In this document: piece by piece, positions 53,696 to 64,000 of the stretch | How the letters are laid out: each line of letters opens with the position of its first letter | Position numbering within the stretch: position 1 is the first letter of the stretch | Source: Auanema rhodensis | Taxonomy: Eukaryota > Nematoda > Chromadorea > Rhabditida > Rhabditidae | Length of the DNA: 64,000 bases | Direction: 5' to 3' | NCBI GenBank assembly: GCA_964057225.1 | Contig: OZ059899.1 | Span: 2,294,001 to 2,358,000 of the forward strand | Translations under genes and position numbers: made by a program | Notes under the pieces: generated by a model | Seen by the model: only the letters and a program-made list of their open reading frames with translations | Databases searched by the model: none | Told to the model about the DNA's origin: nothing

Positions 53696-55801
53696 AGTAT
53701 AGTGCATTCGATGCGGATTTTTAAGCTGCGTCGATCTGTGTTATCAGATTTGCGCTAACTTAAAAATGCACCGAGATATCAACTGATATAAGTTCACACT
53801 TATATCCTCGATTTTCACCCTGAACAATTAATTTTTTCGTTGAATAACATTGTCCATCGTCTTTGCCTTGAAAAATGGAATCTAAAAACATCTACTTTTT
53901 GCTAAATTATTTTGAAATTTTTCGAAAAAATTTTTGTCAAAATGTTTTTGGAAGCAATGTTGAGTGTACATGGAAACTCAACATACACTAATGCATCATT
54001 TTTCAAACAATCATAACTAATTTTTGTATTAAGCTTTTCTCAATGTAGTATAGTGCATTCGATGCGGATTTTTAAGCTGCGTCGATCTGTGTTATCAGAT
54101 TTGCGCTAACTTAAAAATGCACCGAGATATCAACTGATATAAGTTCACACTTATATCCTCGATTTTCACCCTGAACAATTAATTTTTTCGTTGAATAACA
54201 TTGTCTATCGTCTTTGCCTTGAAAAATGGAATCTAAAAACATCTACTTTTTGCTAAATTATTTTGAAATTTTTCGAAAAAATTTTTGTCAAAATGTTTTT
54301 GGAAGCAATGTTGAGTGTACATGGAAACTCAACATACACTAATGCATCATTTTTCAAACGATCATAACTAATTTTTGTATCAAGCGTTTCTCAATGTAGT
54401 ATAGTGCATTCGATGCGGATTTTTAAGCTGCGTCGATCTGTGTTATCAGATTTGCGCTAACTTAAAAATGCACCGAGATATCAACTGATATAAGTTCACA
54501 CTTATATCCTCGATTTTCACCCTGAACAATTAATTTTTTCGTTGAATAACATTGTCCATCGTCTTTGCCTTGAAAAAAGGAATCTAAAAACATCTACTTT
54601 TTGCTAAATTATTTTGAAATTTTTGGAAAAAATTTTTGTCAAAATGTTTTTGGAAGCAATGTTGAGTGTACATGGAAACTCAACATACACTAATGCATCA
54701 TTTTTCAAACGATCATAACTAATTTTTGTATCAAGCGTTTCTCAATGTAGTATAGTGCATTCGATGCGGATTTTTAAGCTGCGTCGATCTGTGTTATCAG
54801 ATTTGCGCTAACTTAAAAATGCACCGAGATATCAACTGATATAAGTTCACACTTATATCCTCGATTTTCACCCTGAACAATTAATTTTTTCGTTGAATAA
54901 CATTGTCCATCGTCTTTGCCTTGAAAAAAGGAATCTAAAAACATCTACTTTTTGCTAAATTATTTTGAAATTTTTGGAAAAAATTTTTGTCAAAATGTTT
55001 TTGGAAGCAATGTTGAGTGTACATGGAAACTCAACATACACTAATGCATCATTTTTCAAACGATCATAACTAATTTTTGTATTAAGCGTTTCTCAATGTA
55101 GTATAGTGCATTCGATGCGGATTTTTAAGCTGCGTCGATCTGTGTTATCAGATTTGCGCTAGCTTAAAAATGCACCGAGATATCAACTGATATAAGTTCA
55201 CACTTATATCCTCGATTTTCACCCTGAACAATTAATTTTTTCGTTGAATAACATTATCCATCGTCTTTGCCTTGAAAAATGGAATCTAAAAACATCTACT
55301 TTTTGCTAAATTATTTTGAAATTTTTCGAAAAAATTTTTGTCAAAATGTTTTTGGAAGCAATGTTGAGTGTACATGGAAACTCAACATACACTAATGCAT
55401 CATTTTTCAAACGATCATAACTAATTTTTGTATTAAGCTTTTCTCAATGTAGTATAGTGCATTCGATGCGGATTTTTAAGCTGCGTCGATCTGTGTTATC
55501 AGATTTGCGCTAGCTTAAAAGTGCACCGAGATATCAACTGATATAAGTTCACACTTATATCCTCGATTTTCACCCTGAAGAATTAATTTTTTCGTTGAAT
55601 AACATTGTCTATCGTCTTTGCCTTGAAAAATGGAATATAAAAACATCTACTTTTTGCTAAATTATTTTGAAATTTTTCGAAAAAATTTTTGTCAAAATGT
55701 TTTTGGAAGCAATGTTGAGTGTACATGGAAACTCAACATACACTAATGCATCATTTTTCAAACGATCATAACTAATTTTTGTATCAAGCGTTTCTCAATG
55801 T
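53696..55801 (+). repeat. Units 154-159: mixed units between HORs
   Basis: Units at 53,696; 54,047; 54,398; 54,749; 55,100 and 55,451. The first four have A63/C130; those at 54,398 and 54,749 also have A181/G228 and form a near-identical pair. Unit 158 (55,100) combines C130 with A157, a rare pairing. Unit 159 (55,451) has G71 and a private A at 187 (ggaatataa). No second copy of the series is in the window. Confidence 0.75.
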
Positions 55802-56502
55802 AGTATAGTGCATTCGATGCGGATTTTTAAGCTGCGTCGATCTGTGTTATCAGATTTGCGCTAACTTAAAAATGCACCGAGATATCAACTGATATAAGTT
55901 CACACTTATATCCTCGATTTTCACCCTGAACAATTAATTTTTTCGTTGAATAGCATTGTCCATCGTCTTTGCCTTGAAAAAAGGAATCTAAAAACATCTA
56001 CTTTTTGCTAAATTATTCTGAAATTTTTCGAAAAAATTTTTGTCAAAATGTTTTTGGAAGCAATGTTGAGTGTACATGGAAACTCAACATACACTAATGC
56101 ATCATTTTTCAAACGATCATAACTAATTTTTGTATCAAGCGTTTCTCGATGTAGTATAGTGCATTCGATGCGGATTTTTAAGCTGCGTCGATCTGTGTTA
56201 TCAGATTTGCGCTAGCTTAAAATGCACCGAGATATCAACTGATATAAGTTCACACTTATATCCTCGATTTTCACCCTGAAGAATTAATTTTTTCGTTGAA
56301 TAACATTGTCTATCGTCTTTGCCTTGAAAAATGGAATCTAAAAACATCTACTTTTTGCTAAATTATTTTGAAATTTTTCGAAAAAATTTTTGTCAAAATG
56401 TTTTTGGAAGCAATGTTGAGTGTACATGGAAACTCAACATACACTAATGCATCATTTTTCAAACAATCATAACTAATTTTTGTATTAAGCTTTTCTCAAT
56501 GT
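55802..56502 (+). repeat. Units 160-161: start of the right-hand HOR
   Basis: Unit 160 (55,802) has A63/C130, G152, A181 and T216C (attattctg). Unit 161 (56,153-56,502) is a 350-bp unit with the A-run deletion at 67-71. The pair recurs at 57,557-58,257 and 60,716-61,416, so a 5-unit period (1,755 bp) is nested in the 9-unit HOR that follows. Confidence 0.8.
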
Positions 56503-59310
56503 AGTATAGTGCATTCGATGCGGATTTTTAAGCTGCGTCGATCTGTGTTATCAGATTTGCGCTAGCTTAAAAATGCACCGAGATATCAACTGATATAAGT
56601 TCACACTTATATCCTCGATTTTCACCCTGAAGAATTAATTTTTTCGTTGAATAACATTGTCCATCGTCTTTGCCTTAAAAAAAGGAATCTAAAAACATCT
56701 ACTTTTTGCTAAATTATTTTGAAATTTTTCGAAAAAATTTTTGTCAAAATGTTTTTGGAAGCAATGTTGAGTGTACATGGAAACTCAACATACACTAATG
56801 CATCATTTTTCAAACGATCATAACTAATTTTTGTATCAAGCGTTTCTCAATGTAGTATAGTGCATTCGATGCGGATTTTTAAGCTGCGTCGATCTGTGTT
56901 ATCAGATTTGCGCTAGCTTAAAAATGCACCGAGATATCAACTGATATAAGTTCACACTTATATCCTCGATTTTCACCCTGAAGAATTAATTTTTTCGTTG
57001 AATAACATTGTCCATCGTCTTTGCCTTGAAAAATGGAATCTAAAAACATCTACTTTTTGCTAAATTATTTTGAAATTTTTCGAAAAAATTTTTGTCAAAA
57101 TGTTTTTGGAAGCAATGTTGAGTGTACATGGAAACTCAACATACACTAATGCATCATTTTTCAAACAATCATAACTAATTTGAGGAATTAGGCGTTTCTT
57201 AATGTAGTATAGTGCATTCGATGCGGATTTTTAAGCTGCGTCGATCTGTGTTATCAGATTTGCGCTAGCTTAAAAATGCACCGAGATATCAACTGATATA
57301 AGTTCACACTTATATCCTCGATTTTCACCCTGAAGAATTAATTTTTTCGTTGAATAACATTATCCATCGTCTTTGCCTTGAAAAATGGAATCTAAAAACA
57401 TCTACTTTTTGCTAAATTATTTTGAAATTTTTCGAAAAAATTTTTGTCAAAATGTTTTTGGAAGCAATGTTGAGTGTACATGGAAACTCAACATACACTA
57501 ATGCATCATTTTTCAAACGATCATAACTAATTTTTGTATCAAGCGTTTCTCAATGTAGTATAGTGCATTCGATGCGGATTTTTAAGCTGCGTCGATCTGT
57601 GTTATCAGATTTGCGCTAACTTAAAAATGCACCGAGATATCAACTGATATAAGTTCACACTTATATCCTCGATTTTCACCCTGAACAATTAATTTTTTCG
57701 TTGAATAGCATTGTCCATCGTCTTTGCCTTGAAAAAAGGAATCTAAAAACATCTACTTTTTGCTAAATTATTCTGAAATTTTTCGAAAAAATTTTTGTCA
57801 AAATGTTTTTGGAAGCAATGTTGAGTGTACATGGAAACTCAACATACACTAATGCATCATTTTTCAAACGATCATAACTAATTTTTGTATCAAGCGTTTC
57901 TCGATGTAGTATAGTGCATTCGATGCGGATTTTTAAGCTGCGTCGATCTGTGTTATCAGATTTGCGCTAGCTTAAAATGCACCGAGATATCAACTGATAT
58001 AAGTTCACACTTATATCCTCGATTTTCACCCTGAAGAATTAATTTTTTTGTTGAATAACATTGTCTATCGTCTTTGCCTTGAAAAATGGAATCTAAAAAC
58101 ATCTACTTTTTGCTAAATTATTTTGAAATTTTTCGAAAAAATTTTTGTCAAAATGTTTTTGGAAGCAATGTTGAGTGTACATGGAAACTCAACATACACT
58201 AATGCATCATTTTTCAAACAATCATAACTAATTTTTGTATTAAGCTTTTCTCAATGTAGTATAGTGCATTCGATGCGGATTTTTAAGCTGCGTCGATCTG
58301 TGTTATCAGATTTGCGCTAGCTTAAAAATGCACCGAGATATCAACTGATATAAGTTCACACTTATATCCTCGATTTTCACCCTGAAGAATTAATTTTTTC
58401 GTTGAATAACATTGTCCATCGTCTTTGCCCTAAAAAAAGGAATCTAAAAACATCTACTTTTTGCTAAATTATTTTGAAATTTTTCGAAAAAATTTTTGTC
58501 AAAATGTTTTTGGAAGCAATGTTGAGTGTACATGGAAACTCAACATACACTAATGCATCATTTTTCAAACGATCATAACTAATTTTTGTATCAAGCGTTT
58601 CTCAATGTAGTATAGTGCATTCGATGCGGATTTTTAAGCTGCGTCGATCTGTGTTATCAGATTTGCGCTAGCTTAAAAATGCACCGAGATATCAACTGAT
58701 ATAAGTTCACACTTATATCCTCGATTTTCACCCTGAAGAATTAATTTTTTCGTTGAATAACATTGTCCATCGTCTTTGCCTTGAAAAATGGAATCTAAAA
58801 ACATCTACTTTTTGCTAAATTATTTTGAAATTTTTGGAAAAATTTTTTGTCAAAATGTTTTTGGAAGCAATGTTGAGTGTACATGGAAACTCAACATACA
58901 CTAATGCATCATTTTTCAAACAATCATAACTAATTTGTGTATTAAGCGTTTCTCAATGTAGTATAGTGCATTCGATGCGGATTTTTAAGCTGCGTCGATC
59001 TGTGTTATCAGATTTGCGCTAGCTTAAAAATGCACCGAGATATCAACTGATATAAGTTCACACTTATATCCTCGATTTTCACCCTGAAGAATTGATTTTT
59101 TCGTTGAATAACATTGTCTATCGTCTTTGCCTTGAAAAATGGAATCTAAAAACATCTACTTTTTGCTAAATTATTTTGAAATTTTTCGAAAAAATTTTTG
59201 TCAAAATGTTTTTGGAAGCAATGTTGAGTGTACATGGAAACTCAACATACACTAATGCATCATTTTTCAAACAATCATAACTAATTTGTGTATTAAGCGT
59301 TTCTCAATGT
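56503..59310 (+). repeat. 9-unit HOR, first copy (units 162-169 shared)
   Basis: Eight consecutive units, 2,808 bp, recur at 59,662-62,469, an offset of 3,159 bp (nine units). I saw three differences: C/T in the tail at 56,846 against 60,005, T against C in the TTCG word of the unit at 57,908, and C against A at 58,645 versus 61,804. Shared rare markers: ccttaaaaaaagg (56,503), the 352-bp unit (56,854-57,205), G152 with T216C (57,557), the 350-bp unit (57,908), gccctaaaaaaagg (58,258) and ggaaaaatttttt (58,609). Confidence 0.85.
57172..57205 (+). repeat. Rewritten tail with one inserted base in a 352-bp unit
   Basis: The tail of the unit at 56,854 reads aatttgaggaattaggcg where its relatives have aatttgtgtattaagcg. 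That is several clustered changes plus a net one-base gain, unlike the single substitutions seen elsewhere. It is copied in the unit at 60,013-60,364 (tail near 60,336-60,364). A small templated or microindel event followed by HOR duplication would explain both. Confidence 0.8.
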
Positions 59311-59661
59311 AGTATAGTGCATTCGATGCGGATTTTTAAGCTGCGTCGATCTGTGTTATCAGATTTGCGCTAGCTTAAAAATGCACCGAGATATCAACTG
59401 ATATAAGTTCACACTTATATCCTCGATTTTCACCCTGAAGAATTAATTTTTTCGTTGAATAACATTGTCTATCGTCTTTGCCTTGAAAAATGGAATCTAA
59501 AAACATCTACTTTTTGCTAAATTATTTTGAAATTTTTCGAAAAAATTTTTGTCAAAATGTTTTTGGAAGCAATGTTGAGTGTACATGGAAACTCAACATA
59601 CACTAATGCATCATTTTTCAAACAATCATAACTAATTTTTGTATTAAGCTTTTCTCAATGT
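59311..59661 (+). repeat. Unit 170: linker between the two 9-unit HOR copies
   Basis: This unit holds the place of unit 161 in the 9-unit order and resembles it in body and tail (G130, T160, A314, T335/T340) but lacks the A-run deletion, so it is 351 bp. It may preserve the form that existed before the deletion or be a converted copy. Confidence 0.7.
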
Positions 59662-62469
59662 AGTATAGTGCATTCGATGCGGATTTTTAAGCTGCGTCGA
59701 TCTGTGTTATCAGATTTGCGCTAGCTTAAAAATGCACCGAGATATCAACTGATATAAGTTCACACTTATATCCTCGATTTTCACCCTGAAGAATTAATTT
59801 TTTCGTTGAATAACATTGTCCATCGTCTTTGCCTTAAAAAAAGGAATCTAAAAACATCTACTTTTTGCTAAATTATTTTGAAATTTTTCGAAAAAATTTT
59901 TGTCAAAATGTTTTTGGAAGCAATGTTGAGTGTACATGGAAACTCAACATACACTAATGCATCATTTTTCAAACGATCATAACTAATTTTTGTATCAAGC
60001 GTTTTTCAATGTAGTATAGTGCATTCGATGCGGATTTTTAAGCTGCGTCGATCTGTGTTATCAGATTTGCGCTAGCTTAAAAATGCACCGAGATATCAAC
60101 TGATATAAGTTCACACTTATATCCTCGATTTTCACCCTGAAGAATTAATTTTTTCGTTGAATAACATTGTCCATCGTCTTTGCCTTGAAAAATGGAATCT
60201 AAAAACATCTACTTTTTGCTAAATTATTTTGAAATTTTTCGAAAAAATTTTTGTCAAAATGTTTTTGGAAGCAATGTTGAGTGTACATGGAAACTCAACA
60301 TACACTAATGCATCATTTTTCAAACAATCATAACTAATTTGAGGAATTAGGCGTTTCTTAATGTAGTATAGTGCATTCGATGCGGATTTTTAAGCTGCGT
60401 CGATCTGTGTTATCAGATTTGCGCTAGCTTAAAAATGCACCGAGATATCAACTGATATAAGTTCACACTTATATCCTCGATTTTCACCCTGAAGAATTAA
60501 TTTTTTCGTTGAATAACATTATCCATCGTCTTTGCCTTGAAAAATGGAATCTAAAAACATCTACTTTTTGCTAAATTATTTTGAAATTTTTCGAAAAAAT
60601 TTTTGTCAAAATGTTTTTGGAAGCAATGTTGAGTGTACATGGAAACTCAACATACACTAATGCATCATTTTTCAAACGATCATAACTAATTTTTGTATCA
60701 AGCGTTTCTCAATGTAGTATAGTGCATTCGATGCGGATTTTTAAGCTGCGTCGATCTGTGTTATCAGATTTGCGCTAACTTAAAAATGCACCGAGATATC
60801 AACTGATATAAGTTCACACTTATATCCTCGATTTTCACCCTGAACAATTAATTTTTTCGTTGAATAGCATTGTCCATCGTCTTTGCCTTGAAAAAAGGAA
60901 TCTAAAAACATCTACTTTTTGCTAAATTATTCTGAAATTTTTCGAAAAAATTTTTGTCAAAATGTTTTTGGAAGCAATGTTGAGTGTACATGGAAACTCA
61001 ACATACACTAATGCATCATTTTTCAAACGATCATAACTAATTTTTGTATCAAGCGTTTCTCGATGTAGTATAGTGCATTCGATGCGGATTTTTAAGCTGC
61101 GTCGATCTGTGTTATCAGATTTGCGCTAGCTTAAAATGCACCGAGATATCAACTGATATAAGTTCACACTTATATCCTCGATTTTCACCCTGAAGAATTA
61201 ATTTTTTCGTTGAATAACATTGTCTATCGTCTTTGCCTTGAAAAATGGAATCTAAAAACATCTACTTTTTGCTAAATTATTTTGAAATTTTTCGAAAAAA
61301 TTTTTGTCAAAATGTTTTTGGAAGCAATGTTGAGTGTACATGGAAACTCAACATACACTAATGCATCATTTTTCAAACAATCATAACTAATTTTTGTATT
61401 AAGCTTTTCTCAATGTAGTATAGTGCATTCGATGCGGATTTTTAAGCTGCGTCGATCTGTGTTATCAGATTTGCGCTAGCTTAAAAATGCACCGAGATAT
61501 CAACTGATATAAGTTCACACTTATATCCTCGATTTTCACCCTGAAGAATTAATTTTTTCGTTGAATAACATTGTCCATCGTCTTTGCCCTAAAAAAAGGA
61601 ATCTAAAAACATCTACTTTTTGCTAAATTATTTTGAAATTTTTCGAAAAAATTTTTGTCAAAATGTTTTTGGAAGCAATGTTGAGTGTACATGGAAACTC
61701 AACATACACTAATGCATCATTTTTCAAACGATCATAACTAATTTTTGTATCAAGCGTTTCTCAATGTAGTATAGTGCATTCGATGCGGATTTTTAAGCTG
61801 CGTAGATCTGTGTTATCAGATTTGCGCTAGCTTAAAAATGCACCGAGATATCAACTGATATAAGTTCACACTTATATCCTCGATTTTCACCCTGAAGAAT
61901 TAATTTTTTCGTTGAATAACATTGTCCATCGTCTTTGCCTTGAAAAATGGAATCTAAAAACATCTACTTTTTGCTAAATTATTTTGAAATTTTTGGAAAA
62001 ATTTTTTGTCAAAATGTTTTTGGAAGCAATGTTGAGTGTACATGGAAACTCAACATACACTAATGCATCATTTTTCAAACAATCATAACTAATTTGTGTA
62101 TTAAGCGTTTCTCAATGTAGTATAGTGCATTCGATGCGGATTTTTAAGCTGCGTCGATCTGTGTTATCAGATTTGCGCTAGCTTAAAAATGCACCGAGAT
62201 ATCAACTGATATAAGTTCACACTTATATCCTCGATTTTCACCCTGAAGAATTGATTTTTTCGTTGAATAACATTGTCTATCGTCTTTGCCTTGAAAAATG
62301 GAATCTAAAAACATCTACTTTTTGCTAAATTATTTTGAAATTTTTCGAAAAAATTTTTGTCAAAATGTTTTTGGAAGCAATGTTGAGTGTACATGGAAAC
62401 TCAACATACACTAATGCATCATTTTTCAAACAATCATAACTAATTTGTGTATTAAGCGTTTCTCAATGT
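59662..62469 (+). repeat. 9-unit HOR, second copy
   Basis: Units 171-178, matching 56,503-59,310 with three differences seen. It includes the second 352-bp unit (60,013-60,364), the third G152/T216C unit (60,716) and the 350-bp unit at 61,067-61,416. Unit 177 (61,768) has a private C37A in the otherwise near-invariant left core. Confidence 0.85.
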
Positions 62470-62820
62470 AGTATAGTGCATTCGATGCGGATTTTTAAGC
62501 TGCGTCGATCTGTGTTATCAGATTTGCGCTAGCTTAAAAATGCACCGAGATATCAACTGATATAAGTTCACACTTATATCCTCGATTTTCACCCTGAAGA
62601 ATTGATTTTTTCGTTGAATAACATTGTCTATCGTCTTTGCCTTGAAAAATGGAATCTAAAAACATCTACTTTTTGCTAAATTATTTTGAAATTTTTCGAA
62701 AAAATTTTTGTCAAAATGTTTTTGGAAGCAATGTTGAGTGTACATGGAAACTCAACATACACTAATGCATCATTTTTCAAACAATCATAACTAATTTGTG
62801 TATTAAGCGTTTCTTAATGT
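62470..62820 (+). repeat. Unit 179: G135 unit after the HOR
   Basis: A G135/T160 unit with A314 and the ttaatg tail (C346T). It is like the unit before it except for C346T and resembles units near the left edge such as 352. It may be a single-unit duplication of unit 178 with one change, or a unit drawn from the left-hand family. Confidence 0.7.
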
Positions 62821-63873
62821 AGTATAGTGCATTCGATGCGGATTTTTAAGCTGCGTCGATCTGTGTTATCAGATTTGCGCTAGCTTAAAAATTCACCGAG
62901 ATATCAACTGATATAAGTTCACACTTATATCCTCGATTTTCACCCTGAAGAATTAATTTTTTCGTTGAATAACATTGTCCATCGTCTTTGCCTTGAAAAA
63001 TGGAATCTAAAAACATCTACTTTTTGCTAAATTATTTTGAAATTTTTGGAAAAAATTTTTGTCAAAATGTTTTTGGAAGCAATGTTGAGTGTACATGGAA
63101 ACTCAACATACACTAATGCATCATTTTTCAAATGATTATAACTAATTTTTGTTTCAAGCGTTTCTCAATGTAGTATAGTGCATTCGATGCGGATTTTTAA
63201 GCTGCGTCGATCTGTGTTATCAGATTTGCGCTAGCTTAAAAATGCACCGAGATATCAACTGATATAAGTTCACACTTATATCCTCGATTTTCACCCTGAA
63301 GAATTAATTTTTTCGTTGAATAACATTGTCTATCGTCTTTCTCTTGAAAAATGGAATCTAAAAACATCTACTTTTTGCTAAATTATTTTGAAATTTTTCG
63401 AAAAAATTTTTGTCAAAATGTTTTTGGAAGCAATGTTGAGTGTACATGGAAACTCAACATACACTAATGCATCATTTTTCAAATGATTATAACTAATTTT
63501 TGTTTCAAGCGTTTCTCAATGTAGTATAGTGCATTCGATGCGGATTTTTAAGCTGCGTCGATCTGTGTTATCAGATTTGCGCTAGCTTAAAAATGCACCG
63601 AGATATCAACTGATATAAGTTCACACTTATATCCTCGATTTTCACCCTGAAGAATTAATTTTTTCGTTGAATAACATTGTCTATCGTCTTTCTCTTGAAA
63701 AATGGAATCTAAAAACATCTACTTTTTGCTAAATTATTTTGAAATTTTTCGAAAAAATTTTTGTCAAAATGTTTTTGGAAGCAATGTTGAGTGTACATGG
63801 AAACTCAACATACACTAATGCATCATTTTTCAAACGATCATAACTAATTTTTGTATCAAGCGTTTCTCGATGT
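62821..63873 (+). repeat. Units 180-182: new tail and body variants at the right edge
   Basis: Units 180 (62,821) and 181 (63,172) share a tail, aaatgattataac with gtttcaagcg, not seen elsewhere in the window. Units 181 and 182 (63,523) share the word tctcttg at unit positions about 167-174 where others have tgccttg. Unit 180 also has a private G73T (aaaattcacc). These shared new markers show a different local subfamily beginning here. Confidence 0.8.
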
Positions 63874-64000
63874 AGTATAGTGCATTCGATGCGGATTTTT
63901 AAGCTGCGTCGATCTGTGTTATCAGATTTGCGCTAGGTTAAAAATGCACCGAGATATCAACTGATATAAGTTCACACTTATATCCTCGATTTTCACCCTG
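63874..64000 (+). repeat. Unit 183, partial: first 127 bases, cut by the window end
   Basis: The unit starts in normal phase and stops at the window edge within the ccctg word. It has a private change in the dyad 1 arm (gctaggtta, C64G), which breaks the G30-C64 pair. The array clearly continues beyond the window. Confidence 0.9.

Larger units (their letters stand above)
1..64000 (+). repeat. 351-bp tandem satellite array (182 full units plus a partial one)
   Basis: One sequence family fills the window. The word agtatagtg recurs at 1, 352, 703, 1054, 1405 and so on to 63,874, nearly always 351 bases apart. The sum closes exactly: 182 units of 351 less eleven 1-base deletions plus two 1-base insertions ends at base 63,873, leaving 127 bases. 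All units point the same way and no foreign sequence interrupts them. Neighbouring units differ at only a few recurrent sites. The first unit is about 31% G+C by hand count. Known biology: long homogeneous AT-rich arrays of this kind form centromeric or pericentromeric heterochromatin in eukaryotes. Inference: an invertebrate, perhaps insect, genome; no species marker is present. Both array ends lie outside the window. Confidence 0.98.

Noticed and set aside
1-64000. Protein-coding repeat, since 351 is divisible by three and a frame could run through all units
   Set aside because: All three forward frames have stops within the first 63 bases of the unit, and the reverse frames have several. 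The longest open stretches I traced are under about 80 codons, occur only in some unit variants on the reverse strand and have no coding features.
1-64000. CRISPR array or other spaced repeat
   Set aside because: Repeats are contiguous 351-bp units with no unique spacers, and no associated genes are present.
1-64000. Primate alpha satellite, telomeric repeat or rDNA spacer
   Set aside because: The unit length and sequence do not fit the 171-bp alpha unit, there is no short telomeric motif, and no rRNA sequence is present.

Overview
The whole 64,000-base window is one uninterrupted tandem satellite DNA array. The repeat unit is 351 bp and about 31% G+C (counted on the first unit). I can follow 182 complete units and a final partial unit of 127 bases, all head to tail on the same strand, with no spacer, inversion or transposon insertion. 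I found no gene, RNA gene or other sequence class. Stop codons interrupt all six reading frames in the unit. I take this to be eukaryotic centromeric or pericentromeric heterochromatin. The AT-rich, roughly 350-bp (two-nucleosome) unit, rich in A/T tracts and short dyads, fits many invertebrate and especially insect satellites. The species cannot be read from the sequence, and I recognise no named satellite family.

Unit phase is counted from the recurring word agtatagtg; unit 1 is bases 1-351, so window and unit coordinates coincide there. Eleven units are 350 bp (single deletions in A runs), two are 352 bp, and the other 169 are 351 bp. Diversity is uneven. Unit positions 1-60 and about 241-312 are almost invariant, while positions 127-190 and 313-351 carry most of the recurrent, linked variants. 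The unit holds three clear dyads: a nested hairpin at 22-72, a cruciform-capable palindrome at 77-115 and a 9-bp stem at 262-289. It also has A/T tracts phased at about 10.5 bp (189-254) and a partial match to the CENP-B box at 140-156.

Above the unit, the array is a patchwork of local higher-order repeats (HORs). From left to right: 1-2106 (copy of 23,167 onward); 2,107-8,073 (mixed units); 8,074-25,272 (5-unit HORs plus a 13-unit block repeated at exactly 10,530 bp); 25,273-40,008 (A63-rich units in 3-, 6- and 7-unit patterns); 40,009-45,273 (5-unit HOR); 45,274-47,730 (3-4 unit repeats); 47,731-51,942 (5-unit HOR); 51,943-53,695 (3-unit HOR); 53,696-55,801 (unique mix); 55,802-62,820 (9-unit HOR with a nested 5-unit period); 62,821-64,000 (new tail variants). 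The pattern is what recurrent unequal exchange in unit register plus gene conversion would leave. All statements on identity, counts and variants come from reading by eye, not from an alignment program.
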